In this document: positions 1 to 9,858 of the stretch, one piece after another
Layout of the letters: each line of letters starts with the position of its first letter
How positions within the stretch are numbered: the stretch's first letter is position 1
Source: CALXVA01 sp944393025
GTDB lineage: Bacteria > Bacillota > Clostridia > TANB77 > CAG-508
Reading direction: 5' to 3'
DNA length: 64,000 nucleotides
Assembly (NCBI GenBank): GCA_963931445.1
Contig: OZ007016.1
Coordinates: 992,001-1,056,000 of the forward strand
Made by a program: the position numbers and the translations under genes
Notes under the pieces: model-generated
The model's input: only the letters and a program-made list of their open reading frames with translations
What the model was told of the DNA's origin: nothing
Database searches by the model: none

Positions 1-536
1 AATTCTTCATCTCCCCATACTCTTTCATAAATATTTTCTCTTTTTAATGCTTTATTTTGATTTTCATATAAATATATAAATAAGTCAAATTCTTTAGGCG
101 TTAGTTTTACTTCTTTTCCACCCTTCTTTACATTTCTACTTTCTAAATTTATTTCAATATCTGCTATATTTACTTTTTTATGACATCTTCTAATTACTGC
201 TTCTACTCTTGCTAGTAGCTCATCAATTTCAAATGGTTTTACTATATAGTCATCTGCTCCTAAACTTAAACCTTTAACCTTATCTTTTAATTGTCCTTTT
301 GCAGTTATAAATATAACTGGTGTTTCCATTGTTTTTGCATATTCTAATAGTTCATAGCCATTAAATTTTGGTAGCATTATATCCAACAAAACCAAATCAT
401 ACCTACCTGTTTCTATTAAATTTGCTCCATTCTCTCCGTCTAACGCATAATCAACTTTATATCCATTATGACTTAATGCAATTTTTATTAAATCTACTAT
501 TGGAAATTCATCTTCTACTACCAAAATTTTATTCAT
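1..536 (-). CDS. OmpR/PhoB-family response regulator, C-terminus beyond the window
   Basis: The gene begins at the ATG at 536 and runs off the left edge after about 178 codons. The N-terminal receiver domain shows the acidic pair VVEDE near residues 6-10, the phospho-acceptor Asp in LVLLDIMLP near residue 52, the conserved Thr in FITAKG and the Lys in YIVKPFE near residue 102. The winged-helix output domain starts near residue 125 (KLTPKEFDLF) and is cut. It sits 11 bases after the exporter permease, in the same direction, so it probably controls or belongs to that ABC operon; a sensor kinase would be expected just outside the window. Family assignment is secure, the regulated signal is not visible. 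Confidence 0.93.
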   Translation of the reverse strand, partial: MNKILVVEDEFPIVDLIKIALSHNGYKVDYALDGENGANLIETGRYDLVLLDIMLPKFNGYELLEYAKTMETPVIFITAKGQLKDKVKGLSLGADDYIVKPFEIDELLARVEAVIRRCHKKVNIADIEINLESRNVKKGGKEVKLTPKEFDLFIYLYENQNKALKRENIYERVWGDEE

Positions 537-547
537 AGCTAAACCTC

Positions 548-2935
548 TCATTTACCAAAATTCTTACATAAACTCTTATAACAACATCCTCCTAATACAA
601 TTGGAATTATTAAATATAACCAATATAAATTCTGACCTGAAAGTAATATTTTGCTTACATTTAGCATTTGACTTACACTTATTACATTTGCAAACTCAAA
701 TTTAAGTTGTGTTAATATTATTGGAATCAGTAATATGCTACTTGTTGCTAAAATAGTATAGGTTGTATTTTTAAGTTTAAAAGAAATCCATAATATAAAT
801 AATATAATACTGTCAAATACAATAAATCTAATCATATACATTATTACTATATACTCCCAAATACTCATAGTGGTTGGCAGATTTGAAAATTCAGACATAC
901 TTGTTATACTAGCTGTAATGTTACTAAATCCGTATATTTCTCCAATTTTTATTATTTCTGGAACAATGCTAATAGCAAATATAATTAAACTTGCTAACAA
1001 GCATACCTTTATTTTATTTTTCGCTGTATTTTTTTTCCCTTTTGGTGTGGTATTCAATATTTTAATCATTCCAGTTCTATATTCCATTATGAATATTCCT
1101 GTAAAGCACATAATACTAACCATTATTATATAAATATCACTCTCTAAAAACGAGTTTTTATTTACTCTTAGTAAATCTTTATACCCAGTATCATAAACAA
1201 ATTCAGCTTTTGGGTTGTTTTTAATATATTGATATTGATTATATACCTTTAAAAATACTTCTTGTGTAGAAAGTATTTGATTGTAAGGCTCTTTATATCT
1301 TTCTGCTTCTTCTTGTGTGATTTCTCCATTCATTACTTTTTTATCTATATTTGTTATTGATATTTGTGCTTGTTCATATTTTTCTTCTTCTGCTTGAATA
1401 AATTTTTCCTTATCTACTGTAAGTTCTCCTTCTAGTGATGTCATATAGTTTTTATATATGTTCTCGTTAAAAGAAATATTCTTGTTTATATGATTTAAGC
1501 AATATATCTGAAATACTACAAATAAGATAAGAACAATTATTACTTTGTTTGTTACAAATATTTTAAATGCTTCATTTGCAAATATACTATGGTTTATATG
1601 TGTTTTAAAAAATTTAATTTTTCCTAATTTCTTAAAAAGATAATTTTCTCTTATTTGTAGGTCTTTCTTTGTATTAAAAATATATACATTTGCTGTTCCT
1701 GATGTTAACAACAATATTATAGCAAAAAATATACTTAAAGTTAATATATTTTGCATATTTCCTAATATATTTAAGTTAGTATATGTTTTAAATATTCCAT
1801 TTACTTCTATCAGATTTATAATATTCACAACTCTGAATACATTGAAATTTGATATAGGATCAATTGTAATATATAAAATATAACTTATTCCAAATATTCC
1901 AATTAGAGTTATATAACTAGATATATTATTTCTTGAAACACTTGAGATTAAGAGTATCATTAGCGATATAATGAAAAGCATTATTATTTTTGTAATTATA
2001 AATAATACTAAATATTGCCATATATTTATTTGTAATGTGCAATAAATAAATGTATTTATAGACTGTATACTAGCATTCAAGTTTCCATATCCAATACTTA
2101 TTCCATAATATATAAAATTTATTCCATACATAATTATGGAGATAACTATAATGTAAAGAAACATTACTATTATTTTTGAAAAAATAGTCTTACTTCTTCC
2201 ATTTTTTGTACTTTTAATAAGAATCAATAAATTTTTTTCTCGTTCTTCATATATAATGATTACAGCAATTACAAATATCAATAAAATAACCAATATATCT
2301 GTTACTCCCATTTGTGTAAATGTGTTTATTCCTTTGGAAGGTGTAAAAGTTACTTCTGTATTTTGCATTTTTTCATATTCTTTGGCAGTATCTTTTATAT
2401 TTTTACTAGAAAAATCATCTTGTGAATCTTTAAAAATTGATATTGTTTCTAGGTTTTCTGCTTTGTCTAATATATCTTTTACAATTTGCGTATAATTTTG
2501 GCTTTCTTCATACTCGTTTTTTATTTCTTCCCAAAAAGAAAATTCTTTTTCTATATCACCTGTATATTTATATGTAGCATTTTCATAATCATCTATATAT
2601 TTTTCATAAAGATTTATATTTTCTTGTTTAACACTTTCAGAGTATTCTCTCATATAGTCATTTTCACTATTTTCTAAATTTTTAATATTATTAATTATAT
2701 TATAAGCATAATTTTTTTCATATTCACTTTCTATTAAATCGCCTTTTTCTTCTTCAGATAAATCTTTTATTTCCATATTTAAAAGTTTATATGCAGAATT
2801 AGGTATCTCATTTTCATTCAATTTATTTGTGATATGAATTATAATAATATTTGCTAAAATTAAAGCTAATAGGGTAAATATAAACAGTTTATTTGTGAAT
2901 ATTTTGAGGAACTCGAACTTAATTATTTTTTTCAA
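548..2935 (-). CDS. ABC-2-type transporter permease, two tandem halves
   Basis: A 795-residue membrane protein. I chose the TTG start at 2935 because AAGGAGG lies about 9 bases upstream; the longer in-frame start at 2959 would precede that site. Each half has an N-terminal membrane segment (IIKFEFLKIF, then AFKIFVTNKVIIVLILF near residue 460), a long hydrophilic extracytoplasmic loop rich in Glu/Lys, and a cluster of about five hydrophobic segments. This pattern is typical of ABC-2 exporters of peptides or toxic small molecules. The start overlaps the 3' end of the ATPase gene by 17 bases, which indicates translational coupling. The substrate cannot be read from the sequence. Confidence 0.85.
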   Translation of the reverse strand: MKKIIKFEFLKIFTNKLFIFTLLALILANIIIIHITNKLNENEIPNSAYKLLNMEIKDLSEEEKGDLIESEYEKNYAYNIINNIKNLENSENDYMREYSESVKQENINLYEKYIDDYENATYKYTGDIEKEFSFWEEIKNEYEESQNYTQIVKDILDKAENLETISIFKDSQDDFSSKNIKDTAKEYEKMQNTEVTFTPSKGINTFTQMGVTDILVILLIFVIAVIIIYEEREKNLLILIKSTKNGRSKTIFSKIIVMFLYIIVISIIMYGINFIYYGISIGYGNLNASIQSINTFIYCTLQINIWQYLVLFIITKIIMLFIISLMILLISSVSRNNISSYITLIGIFGISYILYITIDPISNFNVFRVVNIINLIEVNGIFKTYTNLNILGNMQNILTLSIFFAIILLLTSGTANVYIFNTKKDLQIRENYLFKKLGKIKFFKTHINHSIFANEAFKIFVTNKVIIVLILFVVFQIYCLNHINKNISFNENIYKNYMTSLEGELTVDKEKFIQAEEEKYEQAQISITNIDKKVMNGEITQEEAERYKEPYNQILSTQEVFLKVYNQYQYIKNNPKAEFVYDTGYKDLLRVNKNSFLESDIYIIMVSIMCFTGIFIMEYRTGMIKILNTTPKGKKNTAKNKIKVCLLASLIIFAISIVPEIIKIGEIYGFSNITASITSMSEFSNLPTTMSIWEYIVIMYMIRFIVFDSIILFILWISFKLKNTTYTILATSSILLIPIILTQLKFEFANVISVSQMLNVSKILLSGQNLYWLYLIIPIVLGGCCYKSLCKNFGK

Positions 2936-3662
2936 AACTATTCTCCTCCTTATTCTCAAAAATATTCATATAAACATCTTCTAAATCTCCATTTGGTGCA
3001 TACTTTTCTATTAACTTTTCAGGAGTGTTTTTTTCTATTAAAACACCCTCTTTTAATATTACAATTTCCTTTGCAATATTCTCAATATCTGGTACTATAT
3101 GTGTTGCAATTATGACGATACTTTTACTAGAAAGCTCTTGCATTAGTTTTTTTACCCTTACTCTTTCTTTAGGATCTAATCCTGCTGTAGGCTCATCAAA
3201 AATGATAAGTTTTGGATTACCTAAAATACAACTTGCAATAAGTAATCGTTGTTTCATTCCTCCAGAATACATATTTATCTTTTTATCTAATTCATTTTGT
3301 AAATTTACTTTTTTAGCTGATTCTTCTATTTGTAATAATATTTCTTTTTTAGGTATATCTTTTAATACTGCAATATAATTTAAGAATCTTTTTCCAGTAA
3401 ATCCATTATAAAGACCTTGTTGCTGTGGCATATATCCTAATATTTCTCTATATTTAACACCTAATGTCTGATAATCAATTCCATTCCATAATATTTCTCC
3501 ATTATCTGCCTTCAAATTGTCTGTAATAATATTCATAAGAGTTGACTTTCCTGCACCATTCGGTCCTAGCAAACCATATAACCCATTATCAAATTTTAAA
3601 TTTATATTATTAAGAGCTAATTTTTTACCATAGCTTTTACTTAAATTTCTAATCTCTAACAT
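2919..3662 (-). CDS. ABC transporter ATP-binding protein
   Basis: A 247-residue nucleotide-binding subunit that powers the downstream permease. Walker A is GPNGAGKST near residues 35-43, the Q-loop region is YMPQQQGLY, the signature is YSGGMKQRLL near residue 132, Walker B is LIIFDEPTAGLDP near residue 155, and the switch histidine is in IATHIV. The ATG at 3662 (MLEIRN) has a GAGAGGG site upstream; a GTG-type start 15 bases further upstream is less likely. The gene lies between the propeller-like protein and the permease in one operon. The pairing with an ABC-2 permease suggests export of an antimicrobial or signalling compound, by inference. Confidence 0.92.
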   Translation of the reverse strand: MLEIRNLSKSYGKKLALNNINLKFDNGLYGLLGPNGAGKSTLMNIITDNLKADNGEILWNGIDYQTLGVKYREILGYMPQQQGLYNGFTGKRFLNYIAVLKDIPKKEILLQIEESAKKVNLQNELDKKINMYSGGMKQRLLIASCILGNPKLIIFDEPTAGLDPKERVRVKKLMQELSSKSIVIIATHIVPDIENIAKEIVILKEGVLIEKNTPEKLIEKYAPNGDLEDVYMNIFENKEENSFEKNN

Positions 3663-3683
3663 ATTTTTCCCTCTCAATATTTT

Positions 3684-5024
3684 TTAATCTGTATTTTGCA
3701 TATCTATGTATTCAGCTTTTGAGTTCCAATAATCCTCTTTTTTTATTAAAGCATAATTTGTTTTTTCTATATCTTGTTGAGTCGTTCCTGCCCAAGAAGT
3801 GTACTCATCTCCCATTTCATACCCAGTTTTTACAAAATAGTAATCATTATTTTCAGATAATATTTCTACTAGATAATCATTATCATCTACTAATTTGAAA
3901 CTTTTATTTTCTTTTGTTGCTAAATCTATATAGTATGCACTATCTACTTTCCCAGTATTTCCAGAATAATAGATATATTGTAATTTATTATCATATATGC
4001 CTTGAATACTTGCTCCTGTTTTTGGCAATTCATACAATGTTTCTTTTTGCTTAGTTTGTAAATCTAGGCACTCTAATTTAGTACTGTTTATTCCTATAAA
4101 ATAAACTTTTCCATTGTCACAACTTATCTCAGACATATTTTTATAAACATCTTTATAAATTTCTGTTTCTTCTAAATTTGATAAATTAAACAGTTTTATT
4201 ACCTTTGTGGAATTATTTAAGTTGTTAATATAGCCTGTATCATCAGTTAAAAAATTTTCAGGATCTTGTTTGTAGTCTATTTCTTCCCATACTATATTAT
4301 TATTATACACTCCTAATATTTCTCTATTACTACCGTTAAATAGCTCGTCATATTTCCCTGTTTCTAAATTTATTTTTACTAATGTTCTTTCTGTTTCAAC
4401 GGATGTATAAGAGTTACTACCTGTTTCTATACTTTTACTTTTAATAAAAAATGTATATAAATCATTTCCGTTCAGAATATATGTTGTATCTATTTGAACA
4501 CCTGATGGACATTCAAATACTTTTGTTTTATTTGTTCCATCTAAATTCATTTTATAAATAACTGGTGTTTCTGCTCCTGAACTTTCGTTTATTCCTTCAT
4601 CTGTTATGACCAAACTATTTCCTCCTGCATTTCCATTTGAAGATACTAAATATAAATTATTATTGTATACAAATATATTTCCCATATCTGCAATATCTAA
4701 ATATGAACTACATTCTGAAGTATTATGTTTACAGTTTGGCTTATTGCATAAATAAATTTCTTTTCTAGTTGCATAATCAAAATATTTTATATTTCTATTG
4801 GTCTCTCCATCTGCTATGTAATAATATCCTTTATCATAATAATTTGTCTTTCCGTTTTGCACTAAACAAAATTCATCTGATAAATTATTTTTTTCATCAC
4901 TCTCATTTGTTGTGCTAGATATTACATTTCCTATCTTTTGTTTTTCCTCTTTAGGAATTAAAAAGAAAATTACACTTCCTAAAATAAGTACAATTAAGAT
5001 TATTAAAATTACTTTTTTTAACAT
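3684..5024 (-). CDS. Membrane-anchored beta-propeller-like protein (DUF5050-like)
   Basis: A 446-residue protein with one N-terminal membrane segment (residues 3-23), then an extracytoplasmic domain. Near residues 85-110 it has a Cys/His cluster (LCNKPNCKHNTSECSSYL) seen in clostridial lipoprotein-like propellers, followed by repeated blades of the type NGKVYFIGIN / DNKLQYIYYSG / NNDYYFVKTG. It is the first gene of the ATPase-permease-regulator operon and begins after a terminator. By inference it could be a sensor or substrate-binding partner of that exporter. No catalytic residues are recognisable. Confidence 0.7.
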   Translation of the reverse strand: MLKKVILIILIVLILGSVIFFLIPKEEKQKIGNVISSTTNESDEKNNLSDEFCLVQNGKTNYYDKGYYYIADGETNRNIKYFDYATRKEIYLCNKPNCKHNTSECSSYLDIADMGNIFVYNNNLYLVSSNGNAGGNSLVITDEGINESSGAETPVIYKMNLDGTNKTKVFECPSGVQIDTTYILNGNDLYTFFIKSKSIETGSNSYTSVETERTLVKINLETGKYDELFNGSNREILGVYNNNIVWEEIDYKQDPENFLTDDTGYINNLNNSTKVIKLFNLSNLEETEIYKDVYKNMSEISCDNGKVYFIGINSTKLECLDLQTKQKETLYELPKTGASIQGIYDNKLQYIYYSGNTGKVDSAYYIDLATKENKSFKLVDDNDYLVEILSENNDYYFVKTGYEMGDEYTSWAGTTQQDIEKTNYALIKKEDYWNSKAEYIDMQNTD

Positions 5025-5056
5025 ACTTTACCTCCTAAATTTAAAATCAGCAAAAA

Positions 5057-5091
5057 AAATTTCAATGCTAGTTTTATTCTAACATTGAAAT
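5057..5091 (-). terminator. Rho-independent terminator after the MacB/FtsX operon
   Basis: On the minus strand a stem TTTCAATGtTAG / CTAgCATTGAAA encloses a short A-rich loop and is followed by eight T residues. It lies 130 bases after the stop of the 143-residue membrane-anchored protein and just before the next minus-strand gene. The stretch 5092-5222 shows no other feature. Confidence 0.85.
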
Positions 5092-5222
5092 ATATCTAAA
5101 ATATATCTATTAAAATATTCTATATATTACAAAAATATTTTTTACTCGTATTCTCTTAATGATAGATAGTACAAAGTAGCTATTTGAAATATAAATTGTA
5201 ATTTGTCTTTTTAATAACCTTA

Positions 5223-5654
5223 TTATTTATAAAAGTTATTTGTTTTAACAAGATTTTCGTGGTCAATAACAGAATCAGAAATAGTAACACTTCCATCTGT
5301 ATCAGGATATATATTTATAATATATTTCCATGTACCATATTGTCCGTCAACTTCTATTTCCGTTTGTACTTGATTATTTATTGTTACTTTGTGTTCATTG
5401 TTGTTAGTATCAATTAAGGTTATGTCAATGTTTCCTTGTTTAGTTACTCCATCTATATAAATTTTTTCAACATCTTTTTCGACATTAAATTCATTTTCAT
5501 ATTTACTATATTCTTCTTCATATTCATCCACATAAAAATTTCTTGTTAATGTAAAATTGTCCGAACTTGCTTTTTTAGGAACTAATAGAATTATTCCTAA
5601 AACTATAATAGCTATTATAACTAAAATACTAATAATTACCTTTTTATTTTTCAT
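5223..5654 (-). CDS. Small membrane-anchored extracytoplasmic protein
   Basis: A 143-residue protein. The ATG at 5654 has GGGAG about 8 bases upstream and overlaps the end of the ATPase gene by 11 bases; an in-frame start 15 bases upstream is less likely. Residues 5-26 form one membrane segment, after which a soluble domain of mixed beta character follows (ITLIDTNNNEHKVTI, WKYIINIYPDTDGSVTISD). There is no lipobox cysteine. It is the last gene of the FtsX-type exporter operon, so it may be an accessory or periplasm-like adaptor subunit. I do not recognise a family. Confidence 0.7.
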   Translation of the reverse strand: MKNKKVIISILVIIAIIVLGIILLVPKKASSDNFTLTRNFYVDEYEEEYSKYENEFNVEKDVEKIYIDGVTKQGNIDITLIDTNNNEHKVTINNQVQTEIEVDGQYGTWKYIINIYPDTDGSVTISDSVIDHENLVKTNNFYK

Positions 5655-6312
5655 TTTCAATTCTCCCATCTTTTATATAAATTATTTTTTTAGCATTTTT
5701 TGCTATTTCAACATCGTGTGTAACTAAAACTATTGTCTTACCTAATTCATTTAATTCTTTTAGAATTTTCATTAACTCAATGCCATTTTTATTATCTAAA
5801 GCTCCAGTTGGTTCATCAGCCAATATTATATTAGCACCACTTACTAATGATCTTGCGATTGCTATTCTTTGTTGTTGCCCCCCTGACATTTGTGCAGGTA
5901 ATTTGTTTAATTGATTTTCTATTCCTAATTGTTTTGCTACCTCTAATATTTTTTGCTTTCTTTCCTTTTTTTTGACTTTTTTTGCCACTAATGGTAATTC
6001 AATATTTTCATAAGCAGTATATTTATCCATTAAAGCAAAATTTTGAAAAACAAAAGTTATTTTCTTTGTTCTTATATCACTTAATTCATTATCATTTAAT
6101 GATGATACTAATCTATCATCTAAATAATATGTTCCATAACTTGCTTTGTCCATACAACCAATTATATTTAATAATGTTGTTTTTCCACTACCACTTGCCC
6201 CCATAATCGCAATAAATTCATTATCTTTAATTTCTAAGTTAATGTTGTTTAGCACTCTTATTTTCTGTTTATCCACTTTATATTCTTTTGAAATATTTTC
6301 TAATCTTATCAA
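5644..6312 (-). CDS. MacB/LolD-type ABC transporter ATP-binding protein
   Basis: A 222-residue ATPase of the MacB/LolD/BceA group. Walker A is GASGSGKTT near residues 39-47, the signature is MSGGQQQRIAIARSL near residue 142, Walker B is ILADEPTGALD near residue 163, and the H-loop is VLVTHDVE. The phrase DEPTGALD is characteristic of this group, which drives mechanotransmission rather than conventional transport. It lies 2 bases after the permease genes and clearly pairs with the two FtsX-like half-permeases. Likely roles are export of, or resistance to, a peptide; the substrate is unknown. Confidence 0.93.
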   Translation of the reverse strand: MIRLENISKEYKVDKQKIRVLNNINLEIKDNEFIAIMGASGSGKTTLLNIIGCMDKASYGTYYLDDRLVSSLNDNELSDIRTKKITFVFQNFALMDKYTAYENIELPLVAKKVKKKERKQKILEVAKQLGIENQLNKLPAQMSGGQQQRIAIARSLVSGANIILADEPTGALDNKNGIELMKILKELNELGKTIVLVTHDVEIAKNAKKIIYIKDGRIENEK

Positions 6313-6314
6313 CT

Positions 6315-7562
6315 CTATTCACCTCCTCTAATTAAATCACTTGGCTCATAATGGTTAATTATTATTAGTGGTAATATAAGTATTAGTAAGCAAACCAAGA
6401 ATAACATAATAATCATATAAATAATTGATGAACTCCCAAGTGTCTGTAGATATACTTCGTTAAAAACACTCTTGTTATTTAGTGTTTTTAAATATATTAT
6501 TAAATAACTTATAAATGCAGAGCAAAATTCTAATGTTATCACTTCTGTAATCAATGAAAATATTATTTTCTTTTTTGTATAGCCAAATGCTATTTTTATT
6601 CCATATTCTTTTTTTCTCATTAAAACTAGAATACTTATAGTAGAAATAATAGATGTTATTGCACATATACTTACCATTATTGCTAAAAAGATATTACTGT
6701 TTATTATATTTTGATTTGCATTTTTATAATTATCTATCAGTTCATTTACTGAAGTTATATTCAACTTTATTCCATTTTCTTCAGCATAGGTGTTTATTTC
6801 TTGAATATACTTATTTTTATCACTTTCATTATTTCCTAAATATATAAAGATTTTTCCATTTGTAGATTCTTGTGTTATATTATCTTTCTTGTCTAATTCG
6901 CTAAATGGAATAATAAATTTATTATCTAGTGAAATTGGTGCAAAACTTATAAAATCATCATTATTAAGCCATTTTTCATTTTGAATATATCCTTTTATTA
7001 CATATTTTTGATTTGTTCGTGATAATGTTAATACAGTTTCTAGTGACAGTATGTTTTTATATTCATATCCAACATAAACAGGTAAATACTCATCATTACT
7101 TATTTCAAACATACTTGCTGTTATATTTGTATCGAGCATATTAAAAAGTTGTGCATCTACATAAATAACTTCTGATATTTCTGGACTATTTTCACGATAA
7201 GTATTTTTATATATTGTTTGATTTTTTCTTATATATTCTGAATTGGTTTCTAATTCATTAAAATATTCTCCTGTTTCATAAAATGCTCCAGTATAAATTT
7301 CTTCATCTAAACTTGAAATAAAATTTTTAATATTTGTTATTGTTTCTGCTTGATTATCTTTTGAATTTACTATTTTTAAAGTATAAATATTATCAATCAT
7401 ACTTTCTTTAAAAGTATCCTTTACCATATCGACCTGTGTATATAATGATACTGCATTAGTAAAAGCATTTAGAGAAATTAAGAAAGATATAATAGATAAT
7501 ACAATAATAATAGCAGACCATATTTTGTTATGTTTTATTGTTTGTAATATATCTCTTATCAT
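6315..7562 (-). CDS. FtsX/MacB-like half permease (second copy)
   Basis: A 415-residue protein with the half-FtsX layout: one membrane segment at residues 15-37, a large extracytoplasmic domain (about residues 40-285), and three C-terminal segments including the FtsX signature region RKKEYGIKIAFGYTKKKI near residue 325. The start overlaps the preceding permease by 4 bases (ATGA), so the two are translationally coupled. Together the two halves should form the membrane partner of the downstream MacB-type ATPase. The order permease-permease-ATPase-anchored protein is a compact exporter operon. Confidence 0.85.
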   Translation of the reverse strand: MIRDILQTIKHNKIWSAIIIVLSIISFLISLNAFTNAVSLYTQVDMVKDTFKESMIDNIYTLKIVNSKDNQAETITNIKNFISSLDEEIYTGAFYETGEYFNELETNSEYIRKNQTIYKNTYRENSPEISEVIYVDAQLFNMLDTNITASMFEISNDEYLPVYVGYEYKNILSLETVLTLSRTNQKYVIKGYIQNEKWLNNDDFISFAPISLDNKFIIPFSELDKKDNITQESTNGKIFIYLGNNESDKNKYIQEINTYAEENGIKLNITSVNELIDNYKNANQNIINSNIFLAIMVSICAITSIISTISILVLMRKKEYGIKIAFGYTKKKIIFSLITEVITLEFCSAFISYLIIYLKTLNNKSVFNEVYLQTLGSSSIIYMIIMLFLVCLLILILPLIIINHYEPSDLIRGGE

Positions 7563-8602
7563 TTCTTTACCCCCTCTGCTGGATCAATTTTTAAAACAAG
7601 TCTTATTGGAACAATAACTGCTACTAATATTGAAAGTATAATACATATAAGCATTGGAATTAGTAATGTTATATAATTATAAAAGTCAAATTGTTTTACA
7701 ACAATTAAATCAATAAATAACTGTAAAATAATAGCAATTACTGCTGATAAAATAACTAACACTCCTATATCTTTCATTAACATTTTTATTACTCTATAAT
7801 TTGTAAATCCAAATGCCTTTCTAATAGCAATTTCTTTTTTTCTAACAAATACTAAATAATAAGATATAATCATTGTATTTAGCAATGCAAAAACAAATAA
7901 ACCACCAGATATAATACTTTGTCCTGAAATACTATTTTGAAATATATTTTCATTGCTTGTTGATTCTAATGTGTAAATTTCTACATTTGGATAATTATTT
8001 TTTATATATGTTTCTAATTCTTTTACAGAAGTATATACACTTTGTTTGTTTGAAGTGAATGTTATGTTTAAAATACCTTCAATCGCAGTATTTTTCAATA
8101 ATCCAAAATAGGTTTCGGCTCCGATAATCATTTTTCCTTTTATAAATGAATATTTATCAGCGTCTAATACCTCATATATTTTTAATTTTTTTCCATTTGA
8201 ACTTACTTCATTTGATTTCGTAATATTACTTGCTATTATAATATAATCTTCTGGCAAATTATCAATATTGCTTTTAGATGGAATTAATAAATCTTCATTC
8301 TGCTTTAGTATTATTTCTGGGTAATGTGTTACAGAAGTTTGATCTAAAAACAAACTTAAATCATTTATTGAAATATTACTTTCATTTATGTTAGATACCA
8401 TATTGTTTAAATCTTCATATTTTACAGTATAATTCTTAAAATCTATCATTATTTCTTCCTTATAAACATATTGGTATTTATTTTGTTCATTTATTTGTCT
8501 AATTATCTCATTGCTAGCCGTAACACCATTATATAAAGCAATAAAAGCACTTAAAAAACAAATGATAATAAATATACTCACTACTTTATATCTCTTTATC
8601 AT
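7559..8602 (-). CDS. FtsX/MacB-like half permease (first copy)
   Basis: A 347-residue membrane protein: N-terminal segment at residues 8-27, extracytoplasmic domain to about residue 230, then three segments with the conserved cytoplasmic stretch FVRKKEIAIRKAFGFTNYRV near residue 258, diagnostic of FtsX-like permeases. A GGAGG-like site precedes the ATG at 8602. It is the first gene of the exporter operon that continues to 5223. Its extracytoplasmic domain is smaller than that of the second permease, so the two are not simple duplicates. Confidence 0.85.
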   Translation of the reverse strand: MIKRYKVVSIFIIICFLSAFIALYNGVTASNEIIRQINEQNKYQYVYKEEIMIDFKNYTVKYEDLNNMVSNINESNISINDLSLFLDQTSVTHYPEIILKQNEDLLIPSKSNIDNLPEDYIIIASNITKSNEVSSNGKKLKIYEVLDADKYSFIKGKMIIGAETYFGLLKNTAIEGILNITFTSNKQSVYTSVKELETYIKNNYPNVEIYTLESTSNENIFQNSISGQSIISGGLFVFALLNTMIISYYLVFVRKKEIAIRKAFGFTNYRVIKMLMKDIGVLVILSAVIAIILQLFIDLIVVKQFDFYNYITLLIPMLICIILSILVAVIVPIRLVLKIDPAEGVKK

Positions 8603-8664
8603 ATTTTTCCTCCTTCATTTATAAAACTTTTTAATTTTAGTTTTGTTACAAAAAAATAAAAAAA

Positions 8665-8690
8665 ATATAACATCTTTTTTGATGTTATAT
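8665..8690 (-). terminator. Rho-independent terminator after the anti-sigma gene
   Basis: Perfect 10-base inverted repeat ATATAACATC / GATGTTATAT with a six-base loop, followed on the minus strand by a run of eight T and a further T-rich tract. It lies 9 bases beyond the stop of the anti-sigma gene and separates the sigma operon from the exporter operon. Confidence 0.9.
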
Positions 8691-8698
8691 TTTAAAAT

Positions 8699-9343
8699 TT
8701 ATTTTTCCCACATAATAGTTACATTCTCTATATTTTCTTTCTCTTCTAAATCTGTATAATCTCCAACATAATAATATATTTTATCTACTTTTTCCTTATC
8801 ACTAGGAATAAGTTCATATTCAGTATAATAATCTGATAAAGGTTTAAAGAAACTTTCCCAAAGAGTTGTTGAGAAATAAAAATATAAGCATTTTTCTGTT
8901 TTACCTTCTTCATCAGTAGTTTCAACAATTTTAGATTTAGCATTTACATAAGAATTATTTTTTAATACAGCATAAACATTTCCGTTTTGCTCTTTTATAC
9001 TAATATTGTTATCATATTGAATTGGAACTATCTTATTGTTCATATATGAATAAATACTAAATAGAGTTATTATAACAATAATTACTGCAATAAGTGCAAA
9101 CAGAAATTTGCCACGAATAATTTTCCTTTTTATATTTTTCATGGTTTTTTTAGGGTTTTCTTTATTGTCATCTACTTCTTTTAAATCTTCTAAAAAACTT
9201 TCGTCTTTCAATTCTACAAAGTATTTCTTGCAACTTTCACATTCCTTTAAATGTTCTTCAATAATTTCATTACTATCTTGACTTGTAATTTTTTCTATAT
9301 ATAGTGGCAATAAATCTTTTATAACATTACATTTATATTTCAC
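8699..9343 (-). CDS. Putative zinc-finger anti-sigma factor
   Basis: A 214-residue protein. The N-terminus has the zinc-binding anti-sigma signature CNVIKDLLPLYIE followed by HLKECESCKKYF (His27-x3-Cys31-x2-Cys34), the zf-HC2 pattern that clamps ECF sigma factors. One membrane segment follows (near residues 78-100, FLFALIAVIIVIITLFSIYS), and then about 110 residues of extracytoplasmic domain. Start and preceding stop overlap by four bases (ATGA) with the sigma gene, so the two proteins are made together. The membrane location implies release of the sigma factor in response to an envelope signal. Confidence 0.88.
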   Translation of the reverse strand: MKYKCNVIKDLLPLYIEKITSQDSNEIIEEHLKECESCKKYFVELKDESFLEDLKEVDDNKENPKKTMKNIKRKIIRGKFLFALIAVIIVIITLFSIYSYMNNKIVPIQYDNNISIKEQNGNVYAVLKNNSYVNAKSKIVETTDEEGKTEKCLYFYFSTTLWESFFKPLSDYYTEYELIPSDKEKVDKIYYYVGDYTDLEEKENIENVTIMWEK

Positions 9344-9810
9344 TTTAATCCCTCCTTTATCTTTATTTTTGCTCGATAATATATTATTCTAGCCCAATTT
9401 TCTTGTTTTCCATATATTATTGCTATTTCTTTAAATGATAACTCACAAAAAGTTCTTAAATAAAATATTTCTTTATATGGTTCTTCTAGTAGATGAATTT
9501 GTTTGTATATATCCAATGCTGATTCTTTATCCATTATTTTTTCTAATAAATTGTCATCTATCATTACTTCAGATAATTCTTCATTTTTACTATTTTTTTT
9601 GTAAATTGTAAAATAAGTATTTTTTGCAATCTGACAAAGCCAAACATAAAATTTACATTTCCCGTTATATTTGTTTATATTCTTTAATGCTTTAAAAAAA
9701 GTTTCTTGCGTTACTTCTTCTGCTATATGTTCATTATTACAAATAGAAAATACAAACTTATATACATCTTTGAAATATTTATTATATATTTCTTCAAAAT
9801 CTTTTTCCAT
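9340..9810 (-). CDS. ECF RNA polymerase sigma factor
   Basis: A 156-residue sigma-70 family protein. Region 2 is visible as VYKFVFSICNNEHIAEEVTQETFFKAL-type sequence near residues 15-45 (DNA melting and core binding), and region 4 is a helix-turn-helix near residues 120-150 (LRTFCELSFKEIAIIYGK, then ARIIYYRAKIKIKE). Length matches ECF factors, which lack regions 1 and 3. It is directly coupled to the anti-sigma gene and is likely to activate its own promoter and neighbouring exporter or envelope genes; that target set is inference. Confidence 0.92.
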   Translation of the reverse strand: MEKDFEEIYNKYFKDVYKFVFSICNNEHIAEEVTQETFFKALKNINKYNGKCKFYVWLCQIAKNTYFTIYKKNSKNEELSEVMIDDNLLEKIMDKESALDIYKQIHLLEEPYKEIFYLRTFCELSFKEIAIIYGKQENWARIIYYRAKIKIKEGLK

Positions 9811-9858
9811 CTACTTTGTCATCACCACCAAACAACCTATATTTATTATATAAAACTA